Shown: in pieces, positions 47,301 to 60,500 of the stretch
Position numbering within the stretch: position 1 is the first letter of the stretch
How the letters are laid out: each line of letters starts with the position of its first letter
From: Gnetum montanum
Taxonomy: Eukaryota; Streptophyta; Gnetopsida; Gnetales; Gnetaceae
Assembly: GCA_015680685.1 (NCBI GenBank)
Contig: MNCI01005779.1
Location: 330,590 to 394,589, forward strand
Reading direction: 5' to 3'
Length of the DNA stretch: 64,000 nt
Notes under the pieces: model-generated
The model's input: only the letters and a program-made list of their open reading frames with translations
Told to the model about the DNA's origin: nothing
The model's database searches: none
Program-made: the position numbers and the translations under genes

Positions 47301-47449
47301 TAATCTCTAATTCTATTTAGGTCTTGAGATCATCGATGATATACCTAAGAATATAGTTAGAAGACCCTACCACAAGAGTCTCTATAATTATAGCTACGAC
47401 ATTGATAGCTTGATGTGATCATATTATCATACTATAATGTTGTAGTAAG
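44336..47449 (-). pseudogene. Gene X, copy F: antisense multi-exon gene relic, 5' end cut by element B
   Basis: Antisense to F's protease. Exon a runs from the B junction (47449) to 47147 and ends MFQNPPRNIY, a stop, LEG, then donor GTAAGA. Exon b starts at 47067 after TTTGTAG and encodes YTTLEEFRQDDNIRIKVLNQ, similar to CTTLEVFSFSLNIWEVILE of copy A. The large exon (about 46560-45600) encodes VINTSLFDLSMFP, FIGSF, VVCIKEEMFKNLLEIPSSN and IGLRGELQKLHKKIDLMYHA, each matching copy B. The 3' end (about 45210-44336) is charged and coiled-coil-like and ends in DLANMSKEEILRRLE before the stop. It is more diverged from A and B than they are from each other. Function unknown. Confidence 0.7.
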
Positions 47450-48285
47450 TGTTGTAATTGGAAAAAATAATCACTAAAAAATTGATAGATCCAATGTAGT
47501 AGCCTCAACCCCAAATTCCTAGGGCTTCCAAAAAATGGAATTTGAGGTGCCTTGGATGGTTCAGTAGATAACCTAGGGACTTATGAAATACAAAATAAAG
47601 AGTTGAGAAAATATTATGCAAAAATTAAAAATCTATAAAAATAGAAATCAAATCTATATTTTACACAAAAATAAAGCTTTAAAACGTTATTAAAATAATA
47701 GAAAATGCATTTTAGAAATGTGTGAAACAAATGCTCATGAGAAAGCCAAAGGAAGGTTCATTGAGGCAGAAGTTCAAAGTGCATTGAAGTTGATGTGATC
47801 TACTCCATGATTTGGGTACCAAGCCACTCTTGATGCTTTTGAATCCCCTCTACTTGAAAATTGTAGATCTACAATTTGGGTTCTTTCTGAGGGTGAGATA
47901 AGCTAGAACTTTGGCTACCAAATTATTCTACATTATGTGTTGGAAGTTCTAGAAATGCAGTGTTAACACTAGAAATTCACAAGTCTTAGGAAGGTTGAAA
48001 AGGCTACAAAGCTTCCACATTAGGGCTCAAGAGAATGTAAGCATGGAAGATTGCAAGGACTCTTGAATGCATAAAAATGCCAAAGTGTGAAAATGCTAGA
48101 AGTCTTAAACTACCAAAAAGTCTAGAACCAATGCCAATGGTATGTAATTGAAAAAAGTGTAAAACCTATCAATGGTGTTTGGATTTTGGTTTTATAGGTT
48201 TTAGGCCATGAATGGTACTACAAAATGGTTGTAATTTGGTTACAAAATTGCTAAAAATTAGCTATGAAATTGCTGCAACTTGCCA
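47450..48285 (-). repeat. Partial 3' LTR of element B
   Basis: Left edge TGTTGTAATTGG is the reverse complement counterpart of the C LTR end (CCAGTTGCAACA), and the match runs to about 48285 (C 42870 back to about 42100). The U3 part and the polypurine tract are missing; the sequence passes straight into the minisatellite, so an internal deletion removed them. Confidence 0.7.
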
Positions 48286-48289
48286 AGGC

Positions 48290-48475
48290 CTTAAATTGGT
48301 ACATGAAATGATAAGACCAAGCTAACTAGATTACCAATGTTGCTACTTTAAGACCATGGTACCAATTTCAGGCCTTGGCAAGTTGTGGTGCTAGTTTAAG
48401 TTTGTAGTAGACTGTAGTGCCAATTTTAAGGTCTTGGTAGGTCGTAACACTAGTTTTAGGCCCTGTTGGACCATT
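48290..48475 (-). repeat. Minisatellite downstream of pol in element B
   Basis: About four units with GTGCTAGTTTAAG...GTAGTAGACTGTAG, same family as in A. Confidence 0.75.
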
Positions 48476-48506
48476 GAAAGTAAGATTTCTTGTTGATGAT
48501 TATTGA

Positions 48507-51500
48507 CTACATGTAGTATGGCTTTAGATAAGAATGATTAACCAAATTGGCTAGCTCATTCCCATCCATGTCAGCTATCTTGAACACATCATTATTGTAG
48601 GCTTTGGTGACAAGGAGGGGCCCTTCCCAATTGGCTGAAAATTTGTCTACATGCTTGCAAATGGCTTTGAGGACTAGGTCATCTTCCTTGATCTTACACC
48701 TGGTAAAGTTATGATGATGTTGTTGCTTTTTGTTATATTGATAGTATTCAATGTAAGTAAGAACTTGCATACATTGCTCCTCCACCTAGTCTAGGGATGC
48801 TATCCATAACTCCTTGTTCTACTAATCATTGATCAAGTTGGTTAAGGCTAATCAAAGTAAAGGCACTTGTAATTCAAGAGGTGAAATAGATTTAGAACCA
48901 TAGACTAGGCTATAAGGGATTACACCAATTGCCATGTGATAGGTTGTTCTATATGCCCATAGTACGTGAATAAGTTGCTTATGCCATTTGCACTTGCTAT
49001 TGATGAGCATCTTCTTAAGAGAGTTGATGATGGTCTTATTGCTTGCTTCTACTTGTCCATTGACTTGAGGGTAATAATATAAAGAGAAAGAATGCTTAAT
49101 GCCTAGGTTATGATTGAAATATTTTGTTTCTTGGCTACTCAATTGTGGTTCATTGTTTGTAACTATGGTCATGGGTATGCCATAATGGGCTACAATGTTA
49201 TCTAGGATGAATTTGAAGACTTGATTAGATGTAGTCTTTCCTAGGGGAATAGCCTTAGCCCACTTTGTAAAGTATTTGATTGTAGTGATGATGAAGCTAT
49301 GCCCCATCGAAGACTTAGGTGTTATAGGTCCAATGATATCTAATAACCATCATTGAAATGGCCATGTCATTTGAGTGGTATGCAACTCAATTGGTGATAC
49401 ATGCATGAGCTTACTATATTTTTGGCATGTGTTATAATCCTCAACCTTTTGTAGATAGTCATTTTCATATAGGATCAATAGTAGCCTGATTGTCTACTCT
49501 TATCAGCCATAGCTCTAGGTCCTATATGTCCTCCACAAACACCTTTGTGAACCTCCTATATGATTGTTATAGCTTTGGTTTTACCTAATAACTTTAGTAA
49601 TATGCCATCATAGGATTGTTGACATAATGTATTATCACCTATGATGATATATTACTTTGAGCATTTATGTACAACATCTTTTTGACTAGTATTCAGACCT
49701 CATGAGAATTCATGATGCATAAGGTAAAATTTGATATCATCATACCGCTCCTTGGCAAGAGTAGTATGACGATGACCACAAAGGTATCCTCTATGTTCTA
49801 GATGATGGAAGTAGCACAGTCCACAGTTAAGGTGGACAACTTACTAAACATATTTGATGTCACGCTAAGGGCTAATATTGTAATGACATTGGCTATCGCA
49901 TTCTCATTTCAAGGTATGTGTTGGATATCAATGTTTGTGAATTGGTATAACAATTACTTTCCTAGGTCACAATAAGGTCATAAGTGATTGGATTTACATG
50001 CATAGACTTTAGTTACTTAACCAAAAGTTGTAAATTGCCTTTGATTGTTAAGCACTTAATTTCTAAGTTACAAGCTACCATCATCCCTCTAATCAAACCC
50101 TCATACTTCACTATGTTGTTTGTGCATGAAAACTCAAAATGATAGGTAAAGGATTGGATTTCACTGGATAAGAATGTTATGATGGCAGTGGCACTAGCCC
50201 CATGGGTAGTTGAAGCTCCATCAAAGTGCTTGACTACCTCATAATCATTAGGCACCTAGCTAACGATGCTAATGTACTCATCAAGGAACTTAGGATCTAT
50301 GGTTTCTTAGTTATCAATAGGTAAAAATATGAATTATACAACTATAGCTTAACCTTTCATTAAGGATTAAGAAACATAGTGAAGGTCAAATTCTATGGTT
50401 ATGAATTTTCATTGGGCTATTTGGCTACTTTCATAAATTTTGATCATTATGGCTTTAAGCATGTTATCCTTGCAAATGATGTTGACTTGGGTTCTAAAAA
50501 GATAATATCTCCACTTGTTCAATAAGAAGACTAGTGCTAGATAGTACTTTTCCACTTTAGTGTATTAGGTCTCATGGGCAACTAATGCATGGCTAAGGTA
50601 GTATATTGGCATTTCTGCTCCATCATTCCATTTTTGACAAAGTAGAGAGGAAATAGATGTGTTGAAGATAACAAGGTATATGTAAAATAGTTTATCCTCT
50701 TGCAAAGGATAGACTATTAGTAGTTGTACCAACTCTTACTTAAGCTTTTCAAAGGACTCTTAGCATTGAGTCATTCACTCATAGTAAACCCATTTCTTAA
50801 GAAATTGTTGGATGGGTTGTAACTTATCCATAAGCCTAGCAATGAACCTACAAATAAACTATAATCTACCTTGTAATACCTGAAGCTCCTTAACATTTGT
50901 AGGCATTGATTATTTGGATATGGCTTTAACCTTATCAGGATCAAAACGTATCTTTGCTTTAGATACCACAAAGCTAAGAATTTTACTAATCTTGACACTA
51001 ATGACACATTTCTTATGACTGAGCCTAAGCTCATACTTGAGACATTGTTTAAGAACAAGATCTAGGTCATTAGCATGATCAATGGCCATTTTGAACTTAA
51101 TAGCTATATCATCCACATAATCGTTAAGTAAACCTAACATGTAATCAATGAAGATATAGGTCATCGCACATTGATAGGTTGTTCCCATGTTCTTAAAGCC
51201 AAAGGATATCATGGTATTGCAAAAGGTACCTCAAGGGGTCATGGAGGTCATGCTATGTTGGTGATCTAGGTTGATCCTAATCTAATTATATCCTAAGAAT
51301 CCATCCATAAAGGATAATAAGGCATGTCTAGCCATAGTATCAATAAGTTGATCAATATTGGGTAGAGGAAAGTCATCCTTGATGGTTGCTTTATTTAGGT
51401 CTTGGAAATGAATACAAATAAGGATAATTCCATTTTTCCTAGGGACTAAGACTATGTTGGACACCCATTTGACATAGTTGATAGCCCTAATAAAACTAGC

Positions 51501-51991
51501 TTGGTAGAGCTTTGAGATCTCATCATGAACTGCCAAGGTCAAATCAAGTCTAATTTTGTACACTTTTTGCTTAATTGGACTAATGCTAGGATCTAGTATG
51601 ATGTTGTGCTAGACCAAGCATGGTCTAGGCCTAACATAACTTCATATGACCAAGCAAAGACTTTAATGTTATCCTATAGGACCTTGGTGATGTCTTGAAC
51701 ATATTGAGATTCTAGTGAGAAACTTAGTTTAAGGGTTTTCTCCTTACCATTGTGTGTTGAGACAGGAACCTCAACTAAAGAGTCTTTGGTTATGTCACCT
51801 GCCTCTAAGTCAAGGGTTTTATCTAGGTTTTCAGGCCATTCTAGAGGTTTATCTATTAAGGCTACATATTTAACAAGACTCTCAGGCTTAAGATCTAGGT
51901 AATCAAGATCAATATGATATTATACATCATCATGAGGCCCACTTAGGCTCAAAGGTAGACTGATCTACTTCCATGTACTCATACTTTGATC
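48507..51991 (-). pseudogene. pol of element B: RT, RNase H, integrase (best preserved copy in the window)
   Basis: Reads from just after the splice acceptor. RT N-terminal block 51563-51282 with LVPRKNG, DLNKATIKDDFPLPNIDQLI and FMDGFLGYN (first catalytic Asp present); RT palm 51212-50910 with GFKNMGTTYQCAM and intact YVDD; RNase H 50255-50013 with FDGAS and IVKYEGLI; integrase core 49340-48852 with LDIIGP, FTKWAKAIPLG, TNNEP (usual DNG, catalytic Asp to Asn) and NGQVEASN; integrase C-terminus 48785-48507 ending YLKPYYM. Upstream of RT a conserved linker reads IDLDYLDL and LDLEAGDITEDSL. Frame breaks and stops show it is inactive. Confidence 0.9.
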
Positions 51992-52010
51992 CTGCATGTC
52001 AACCATAAGC
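51992..52010 (-). promoter_or_regulatory. Splice acceptor upstream of RT (element B)
   Basis: Minus strand TTATGGTTGACATGCAG then GATCAAAG; same position relative to pol as the stronger acceptor of A (20711). The pyrimidine tract is weak here. Confidence 0.45.
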
Positions 52011-52599
52011 ACATTAAGTGGCACATAGGTAAAGATAAATAAATAATGATAAACTGCTATAAAACCATGTAAATATATGTTATTTAGATGTAAACAAGGT
52101 CATTCAAGGCTACCAATGGGGTAGAAACAAGCAAACAATGTGCAATAAGGGCCAAACAAAGGTCAAACAAAGGGAAATATGATAAGTAAGGGTACACATA
52201 CCCAAAAAAAGATAGGGCTCTATGAGTTTAAGGCCTTAGTTGGCCATGATGCTAGTTTACGGCCATAGTGGACCATGGTCACATGGTGGTAAATGGTCAT
52301 TAGGGAAGGTCAAAATCCATTATTTGATACCAATCAAAGGTTAAACAAAGTTAAATAAAGCTATAATAAGTCAAATAAAGAGAATACAAGATTGCATAAA
52401 GGCTAGACGAAAGTCAACAATTTTGATAATGCAACACAAGACCAAAAACAAGTTAAAGCATCATGCAATAAGGTAAAAATTAAGTAAAACAAGATACATA
52501 TGGTGAAATTTGTCTAATATAGATCAAAAGGGTTTGGATTTGACAATTTTAGGCCTTAGTAGACCATGGTTTAGGGTTAAAAGGCTATTAAGTAAGTTT
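52011..52599. other. Intron-side spacer with two minisatellite units
   Basis: Non-coding. Two units of the pol-flanking minisatellite at 52225-52280. Several TCAAACAAAGGTCAAACAAAG-like short repeats at 52150-52470. Confidence 0.55.
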
Positions 52600-55440
52600 G
52601 GGCATCAGTTAGGGTAGTTTTAGGGCTATTTAGACATGAAAATTAAGAGTTTTGAAGCTTCCACACTAGACGACCCCTATTTGCACATTGGCCAATGTGG
52701 AAGGAGAGACTCTCAGCATGGAAACAAATGGAAGTACATTTTGGACCATCTAGAGATCCAAAATTGAGTTCTCAGGACATCCCCAAGGTAGCATAGGTCT
52801 AGATCTATCAAAATTGGGCACTCTAGAGGTTTATAAAGGCCAAAAGCATGTTCTATAGTATTTCCCCTTTATTTCCACATTGTCCAAGTCAAATCGATAG
52901 CTAGAGCCCACATTTGGAACTAGTGCACCTTCTAGCTTTGTTTTGAGTTAGTTTTGGATGTTAAAAGATGTTGAAATGCCTTTCCCCATTTCTTCGGCAT
53001 TGAGCATAGCATCCCCAGCATGAAAGAATGGAGGGACAATTGTTCAATGAATTCAAGATGGTTTGAGAGAATGTTAACCAACATCCTAAGCTCTTAGGGA
53101 TATAGATCAGGATTCTACAAGTTTATGCCTTTGGTCACTTTTGTAGGTCATTCAAGGGATCCTAAGATATTATCCCCTTGTTTCCATGTTGGAGGAGTTT
53201 CTCCAGCATGAAAGATTGAAGAAAATGGATTTTGAAGATAAAAATGGGGCCAAGTGAGTAAGATTTTATGGCTATGAGGTCCTAGGCTTCTCAGGTGTAT
53301 ATGTTTAGGTTCTAAAAGTGTCATCTTGTCACCAAAAGTAAAAAAAGTATCTTTTTCCTTCTATTTCCATGTTACCTAGAATGGAGAGGATCCTCTCTAG
53401 TGTGGATGAGGAAAGAATCTAAGATATAGGCCAATTTGAATCATAATCGACTATGCATGTTAGCTCCTACAATTGTTGGGTAGGTTAAAATTTGGTAGTT
53501 TTGGATGGATTTTTTTTTAGTGTTTTTTGAGTTTTCCACCTTTTTTCTAGCTAGAGTTATGATGCATATCATGGAAGACTAAGGGGAATAGCTTTTGGTC
53601 AGTTAGAATCACTTTTATAGGGCTTGAGGGTTTGAGAATATGTAAAACTAGTTTTAGGGCTCATGTAAGGTTGTAGGGTGTATGCTTGAGGTGTTCAATG
53701 ATTATTTTTGAGTCCCTACAAAGTTCTTCCCTTACTTTCACACTAGCTAGGATGAAAGAGGTGGCTTCTAGCATGGAATAATTAAGAGACCCTTCTTTTA
53801 CCATTTTCTATGATGTATGGCCATGCATGTGGGCTTTTAAGGTTAGTAGTGTCAACCACTGCAACCTAATGTCAAAACTTGTTTACTTTAGTGGTTGTTA
53901 AGTGGTTTTTTATGTTCCCCCCTTTCTTCCATGCTAGAGTTCTTATGCTCAGCATGAATATGTGTAGAAAAGGATTTTTATCTACCCATGATTAATCTTG
54001 AAAAGTCTAAGAGTTCTAGGATGAGTAGATAGGGTCTTGGGATGGACACAAGGCTTTCGTATATTTGTTTGAGGTATCTAAAGGCTATTTTTAAGACCTC
54101 CCAAAGTTCCCTCATTTTTTCCATGATGGCTAGAATGAAGGAACTTGGGGGCTCTACATTTTGCTAAGCTTTATCATTTTTTGCTATGGATGTATGTCCA
54201 CTGGGTTGTTGATGTTGATTTTCAATGCTAAGAGTTGAAACTTGGTGATTTTGAGGGCTATAAGAGGGTTTTTACGCTTCAGCGCCCCCCCCTCCTCTAT
54301 CCATGCTAGGGCTAGGATGATTGGCATGGATGGAGTTCTTCTCAACATGGAGAATCCAAGTGGAGCAAGTTTCAATAATTTTAAGTGACTTTAGTAAGTC
54401 TAGTAGCTTCTGAAAAGATTAGGTTTCTTCATGAAGTCAAATTACATGAAAACTTCAATAATTTTAATTTTCCTTCCATCCACACTAAGATTGGAATGCT
54501 TAGCATGGATGTGGTTCTACCTAATGTGGGAGAATCTTAGAAAGTCCATTTTTATTTCTTTTTTGTAGTCTAGTATCTTTCAAAGCAATTTTCAAGGTTT
54601 TGGTGTTAGTATAAGGTAATTTAAGGTTGTTTTCTTACTTCTAGGATCCCCAACTGATCTTCTTAGCTCCATCCACCTTGTTTCCAAAATAGGTAGCACG
54701 AAAGAGGTCTTCCCCAATGTGGAAGAGCCAAAAAGGTTACATATAGGCCAATTAGACATCCAATCAAACATGCATATTAGCTTTTTGGGTTGTCAGTTTG
54801 GATAGTCAATATTGGATGTTAAGATTTGGTGGTTTGGAGGCTTCTATGTAACTCATGCATTATTCCCTCCTTCTTCCATGATAGGCATGATGGCCCCAAC
54901 ATTGATGATAGGAGGATGGTAATTTCATACCATTTTAACTACTTTTTAGATCTTTGGAAGCTCCATAAGGTTCTAGCAAGGTCTAGGGGTTACCAAGGTA
55001 GGCTATTTGGCCTTTTTGGGTCATAACTTAGGTTTTCATGCATACCCCCTAGGTTTCCACTCTAGTGTCATGCTAAGCAGAATGGAGGGGGATTCAAAAC
55101 ATGGAATAGGCTATGAGAAGAGAATCAACTTGTTTAGAGGATGTTCTAGGCTACCAGAGGCTATGAGTTAGTATTAAGATTTGAGAAATGGCTATTAGGT
55201 AGTCAATTTGGGGAAATTTGGTCTTCCCCCCATCCAAAAATGCTAGCAATGAGATTTTCAGCATGGATGAAGCCTCCCTTAGCATGAAACTACAAAATTG
55301 CAAGGTTTCAACTAGTTTTGAGTAGGTTTGGTTGGGTTCTAGGACTTTGAGGGGTGCTTGGAGGGGTTGTAGGTCATGTGGGCCTACTTTGGGGGTCAAA
55401 CATGGGATAGATGGGTGCTGGAGGTAGAAATGGGTGTTAC
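52600..55440. repeat. Diverged tandem repeats of ~260-300 bp with palindromic cores (element B spacer)
   Basis: About ten blocks, each with a CCCC(T)TTTCCATG(C/T)T(A/G)G segment followed by an AGCATGGAA-type segment, for example near 52684, 53005, 53190, 53370, 53750, 53940, 54300, 54490, 54880 and 55230. CACATTGGCCAATGTG at 52684-52699 is a perfect 16-bp palindrome. The same words occur in U3 of the C LTR (41700-42000). Confidence 0.65.
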
Positions 55441-55468
55441 CCCATTTTTTCCATGTTGGGAAGTATTA

Positions 55469-56108
55469 NNNNNNNNNNNNNNNNNNNNNNNNNNNNNNNN
55501 NNNNNNNNNNNNNNNNNNNNNNNNNNNNNNNNNNNNNNNNNNNNNNNNNNNNNNNNNNNNNNNNNNNNNNNNNNNNNNNNNNNNNNNNNNNNNNNNNNNN
55601 NNNNNNNNNNNNNNNNNNNNNNNNNNNNNNNNNNNNNNNNNNNNNNNNNNNNNNNNNNNNNNNNNNNNNNNNNNNNNNNNNNNNNNNNNNNNNNNNNNNN
55701 NNNNNNNNNNNNNNNNNNNNNNNNNNNNNNNNNNNNNNNNNNNNNNNNNNNNNNNNNNNNNNNNNNNNNNNNNNNNNNNNNNNNNNNNNNNNNNNNNNNN
55801 NNNNNNNNNNNNNNNNNNNNNNNNNNNNNNNNNNNNNNNNNNNNNNNNNNNNNNNNNNNNNNNNNNNNNNNNNNNNNNNNNNNNNNNNNNNNNNNNNNNN
55901 NNNNNNNNNNNNNNNNNNNNNNNNNNNNNNNNNNNNNNNNNNNNNNNNNNNNNNNNNNNNNNNNNNNNNNNNNNNNNNNNNNNNNNNNNNNNNNNNNNNN
56001 NNNNNNNNNNNNNNNNNNNNNNNNNNNNNNNNNNNNNNNNNNNNNNNNNNNNNNNNNNNNNNNNNNNNNNNNNNNNNNNNNNNNNNNNNNNNNNNNNNNN
56101 NNNNNNNN
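55469..56108. other. Assembly gap (640 N)
   Basis: Run of N, followed at once by 17 G residues (56109-56125), which probably reflects a failed or noisy read end. Frames translated across it are meaningless. Confidence 0.99.
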
Positions 56109-56125
56109 GGGGGGGGGGGGGGGGG

Positions 56126-57591
56126 TTTGTAAAACGAAATTATGAAAAACTCCCATCTCTTATTTTTGCCTTTCCTACATATATCTATGGTCATTTCATT
56201 GTTTTAGCATTGGTAGATTTTATTTTTAAAATTAGGCTTGATATTTTCATGCTTTTTTTCAAAAATTTGGGGGTATGGTCATTTTTCACTAATCTAGGTT
56301 TTGATGTTCATTAAAATTTAATTCTAACTAAATATTAGCCCATTTTCTTTATATTATTTTAAATCGGTATGCTTTGTTTTGGCTATTTTTCATGATTATG
56401 TGAAATTAGGCTTTATGAATTTTAAAATTTTTGCATAAAAAGAGAAAGCAATATTGTGTGTATTTTATTAGGATAACAACTACCTTTTCTTAAGATCTAA
56501 TGTTATTTTCATGTACCCCTATGTTTAAGATTCCCAATGGCTATTACTTCACTCAATTTGGATTAACAATGACAAGGTTATGGTTGTTTTCCTAAGGTCA
56601 TGCAGTTAGGTCATTTATGCCATTTTGTAAAAATTTCATGTTTATTCATGAATTTTTCCTAAGTAAACAACAAAGGTTTTGGATAATTTTTGATTATGGA
56701 TTAGTTGATCTTGGTTTAGAATTTCCAATGAAGGTAAAATCACTTTGTTTGGACTAGACATGAAGTTTTCATTAAGCTTATGTCAAAAAGGGATTTGTGC
56801 CATTTTTAGATTTTCATCCAAATTGATGAATTTTTTTAGCATAAAAGGTAAGGGTTCTAAATTTTTATTAAATGTGGGTACATTGGCCTTGATTTAGGAT
56901 TTTAAATAGTGGTGGAATCACTCCATTTGGAGCTCAAACAAAGTTTTGGTGAATTGTTTACCAACCCTACACCAAAAGAGGTTAATGATGATGACTACAA
57001 CTTTTGCTATTTTTGTCTATGTTTCATGTAAAATGTGGTTATGTATTTCTAGTTGAAATGATCATGGATGAAACTCTTGTGATTTAAATATTCCTTCCAT
57101 TATGGAATCACTAAAATTAGAGCTTATATGAATTTTTAATGATTTTTCTAGCTAAACTATGTGAATAAGGTTAAATCTTGTTTGTAGCATTTCACCCCTT
57201 TGGGGATGGATGTGATTATCATATGTAGAGATTTTTCTTGTCAACTTATATGCCTTATGTTTAAAATTTTTTTTTGAAAAATTAAAGGCTTTTACTATTT
57301 TTAACATGATTTTTACCATGGATATTGATTCTAAGCTTTAATGCTTTCTAAGTTTATGCATGGTTTGAAATAAAGCGTAATTTTGGTTATGAAGTTTTGG
57401 CTATAGTATTTTGTCTATGAATTAAAAGGAAACGAAAGGTTTTAATAATGCCTTTGGTAGAATTTCTTAAGAAAACTTTATTAAATTCCTTAGAGCCTTT
57501 TATAGAGGCTAATTTTACCCACAACTAGAATGTTTTTCCAAACTTGTTAAGAAATTCTCATTGGTCATAATGCTTTTACTTTTCCCTGTAG
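56126..57591. other. T-rich tract upstream of gene X in element B
   Basis: No coding signal. It ends in a pyrimidine-rich run (TTTTACTTTTCCCTGTAG at 57574-57591) that acts as acceptor for gene X exon a, so it is probably intron plus promoter-side sequence of gene X. Confidence 0.5.
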
Positions 57592-60500
57592 TGTCTTTCT
57601 GAAGCCTGTACTCATCATTATGGAGTTAGTGGGCATCTTATGCTATACTACCCACCCCAAGGTCAACACCACACTCGTTAACATGCCTTTAGGGAAGGTA
57701 TCACTATGGTTCTAGTGTGGGAAAAATGAATTCATTGCCTACATCCTATAGAAATTTAGTGTAATGTTGTGGTCACACTTGTCTACAAATGTGGTTGTGA
57801 CCATAGTGGAGTCACTACTACCTTAGGAATTTGACCTAATTGTTAGATAGTAGGGGGAATAGTAGATGTTATTAGCCCATGCTTTCTTATAGAGATCTAG
57901 ACCATGCCAGAGTATAGTTGATACAATGCTGACAATACTCTAATGATGATACATAGAGTCCACACATTGTTCTAGAGCCCACTTGGCACCATGTACTACC
58001 TATAGGGGTAAGCATGATTATTGTATTATTTTTATGTGTTTTGGATTTATTAGGTAAAATACCTTTCCTAACTTCATTGGTTTTATGAACTTATTGTAGG
58101 TACCAAGTCTAGTGGGTAGGCTCCAAGAGCTCTCTAGACCAATCTCTTACTACTAGAAGCTTTGCTCAAACCACACTGAAGAATAAGGGGAAAGGTAAAT
58201 ATAAGAGTTATAACATTTAATTTTTTATGGTAATGAAAATTCTAAGTGTTCTATCACTTTAACTAGTTATTAAACATGCCTATGTTGATGTCAACTATTT
58301 AGTTCTTTGTAGGACCTTCCATCTCTACTAATGTCACAATACCTCTTTTAGGACATCATGAGGATATCCTTATCCTAATTTTTGGTGAGCTAATACCAAC
58401 ATAAGAGTAGCTAAGGGGATAGAAACCTAGATACGTCCAAGAAAACATTGAGCATGTGGGTTTGCTTGATCTATTTATGTCACCTATCCCTTTCATTTCT
58501 ACTATGGAGATGTTGCACATCATCTGCTCCTTCAACAAGAAGGCTAATCATTTTAGCACGACCATTTGAGATGTGGAGATTAACATGGACATTAATGAGG
58601 GCCTCTTTTGCAACTTTCTTGATGTCCTCATTAATGGGGCAAAGTTTCCACCAAAATAGTAAAGGAATTAGGCCATCATAAAGAAGTTTTAGAGTGTCTT
58701 GGTGCCATCATGGGTCATTCCAGAATTTCCATGGATAGCTTCACAAACCTAGATGCAAAGGAATCATATCATTTTTTTAGGTCTCATGTGTTTCCCAAAT
58801 TATTATATCAAAATAAGGTGACTGACATTATGTAGGGATGAACCTTTAAGAAGGTCTTGATAGATGACACCAAGTTCAACTAGGTGACTAGTTTGACTAT
58901 TGGGCTTCACGATGAGACCCTCAGACTCCATGAGGATATTTCTACCATAATCCACATGCATTTTACATTTTTTGTAGGTTACTTGAAGAGGGTTGTAGAG
59001 TTTTTGGTGGTGTTAAGGAATGGGCGATGGGTTACCTAAGACCCAAGCCAATTTTTTGATATTGGATAAAGCACATTTATCTAACAGTGTACGCCTAGAA
59101 TCCACCAAAGGGGATGTATGATACATTGTCCATTATCACCAAGTATCTTAATGGTAGGTACTGTGAGTCCCCTAATAGCATGGATGATGAGGAACCTCTC
59201 ACATTTCTAGCAAGCATATTGGAGGCCAAAGGATGATGTGGAAAGGTTGAAGGGGTAGCCATGCAGAAGCTCAAGAGGCCCATGAAGGAAGCATCACCAA
59301 CATCAGACCAACACACCTTCAAGAAGATTAAGTTTAAGCTTAATCCATCATAGAAGGTAGTCATAGGTATGCTTCATTTAAGCTTTGGCTATGTTATTTT
59401 ATTTTGAGAGTTATGATTATATTATGATTTCCTATGCTAATTAGTTTTCTATGTGCTATGATTGTAGACAAGTGTCAAGTCATGGTGGCCCAAGTTATTG
59501 TTGAGGAAGAACAAAGGCATGGAGAAGAAGCACTCTTACAGTAACCTAAGGTAACTTAAATGATCTACACTCTTTATTTATTGAGGTGATGCTTGGTACA
59601 TCCTCCATTGCCATTCTAGAAGAAGAAGATGAGGAAACTAGTATGCTTATGCCTTAGCAATTTCATTATATCCTATTGTTTAATTTCGGTTTTCATCCTA
59701 ACCATTCAATGATTTTTATGCTTGTAGTAGTTCATGAGACAATAGTGAAGCCCCTTTTTCCTATGTTCCACACAAAACCATGGGTAGAGGTCCATGACAA
59801 GGTGTAGTTCATGTGTAGGATGGCTAAGGACATCATCAATTGGTTGCAAAAAGTTGCACCTAAGATAGGTAAAGACTTTTTTTTATATGCCTTAGTTGTT
59901 TGGCTATGTTATAGGCTAAGTTTGTGCCATGGTTACACCATGTTTATGGTTATATTTTTGGTTATGTAGTGCCTTTTTTGTAATGGGATCCTTAGTTGAC
60001 ACATAGAGATTAACTCTGTATCGAAGCTTCCCTCCAATGTCTTTAGTTTGCCCTTGAAGTTATATGAGGCTACTATTGATCTAGCAATGTCATGCAAAAA
60101 ATAAAAAAATAAAAATCATGAAAGCTAAATAGGTCCAAAAAATTCATATGGAAATAGGCTATGGCCTTAAGGGAGAAGACTTAATTGTAGGAGAAGGTGA
60201 TTAAGGATCTACAAAATTGTAAGGCCTTTATGAAAGCCTAAGTGGCTAACTAAGGGAGAGTTGTGGATCAAAGAGATCATGTGGGCTTGCTACTGACATA
60301 CCATTCAAAACAAAGTTGCACTCTTACAAGAGATGATAGAAAAATAGATGTAGATGAACATCATCTCCCAAAAGGTTAAGGATTGGAAAGATCACTATGC
60401 TTAGGTCCTAGAGTGGGGTAAGAAATAAGAGGTCCACAAGCGGCATTACAAGGTAGATCATGGAGCCTACCTCAAGTAGCTCAAGGAGGATTTAGTTGGA

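Noticed and set aside
55376-56314. Long frames of up to 312 codons across the N run on both strands
   Set aside because: They consist almost entirely of unknown residues over the assembly gap.
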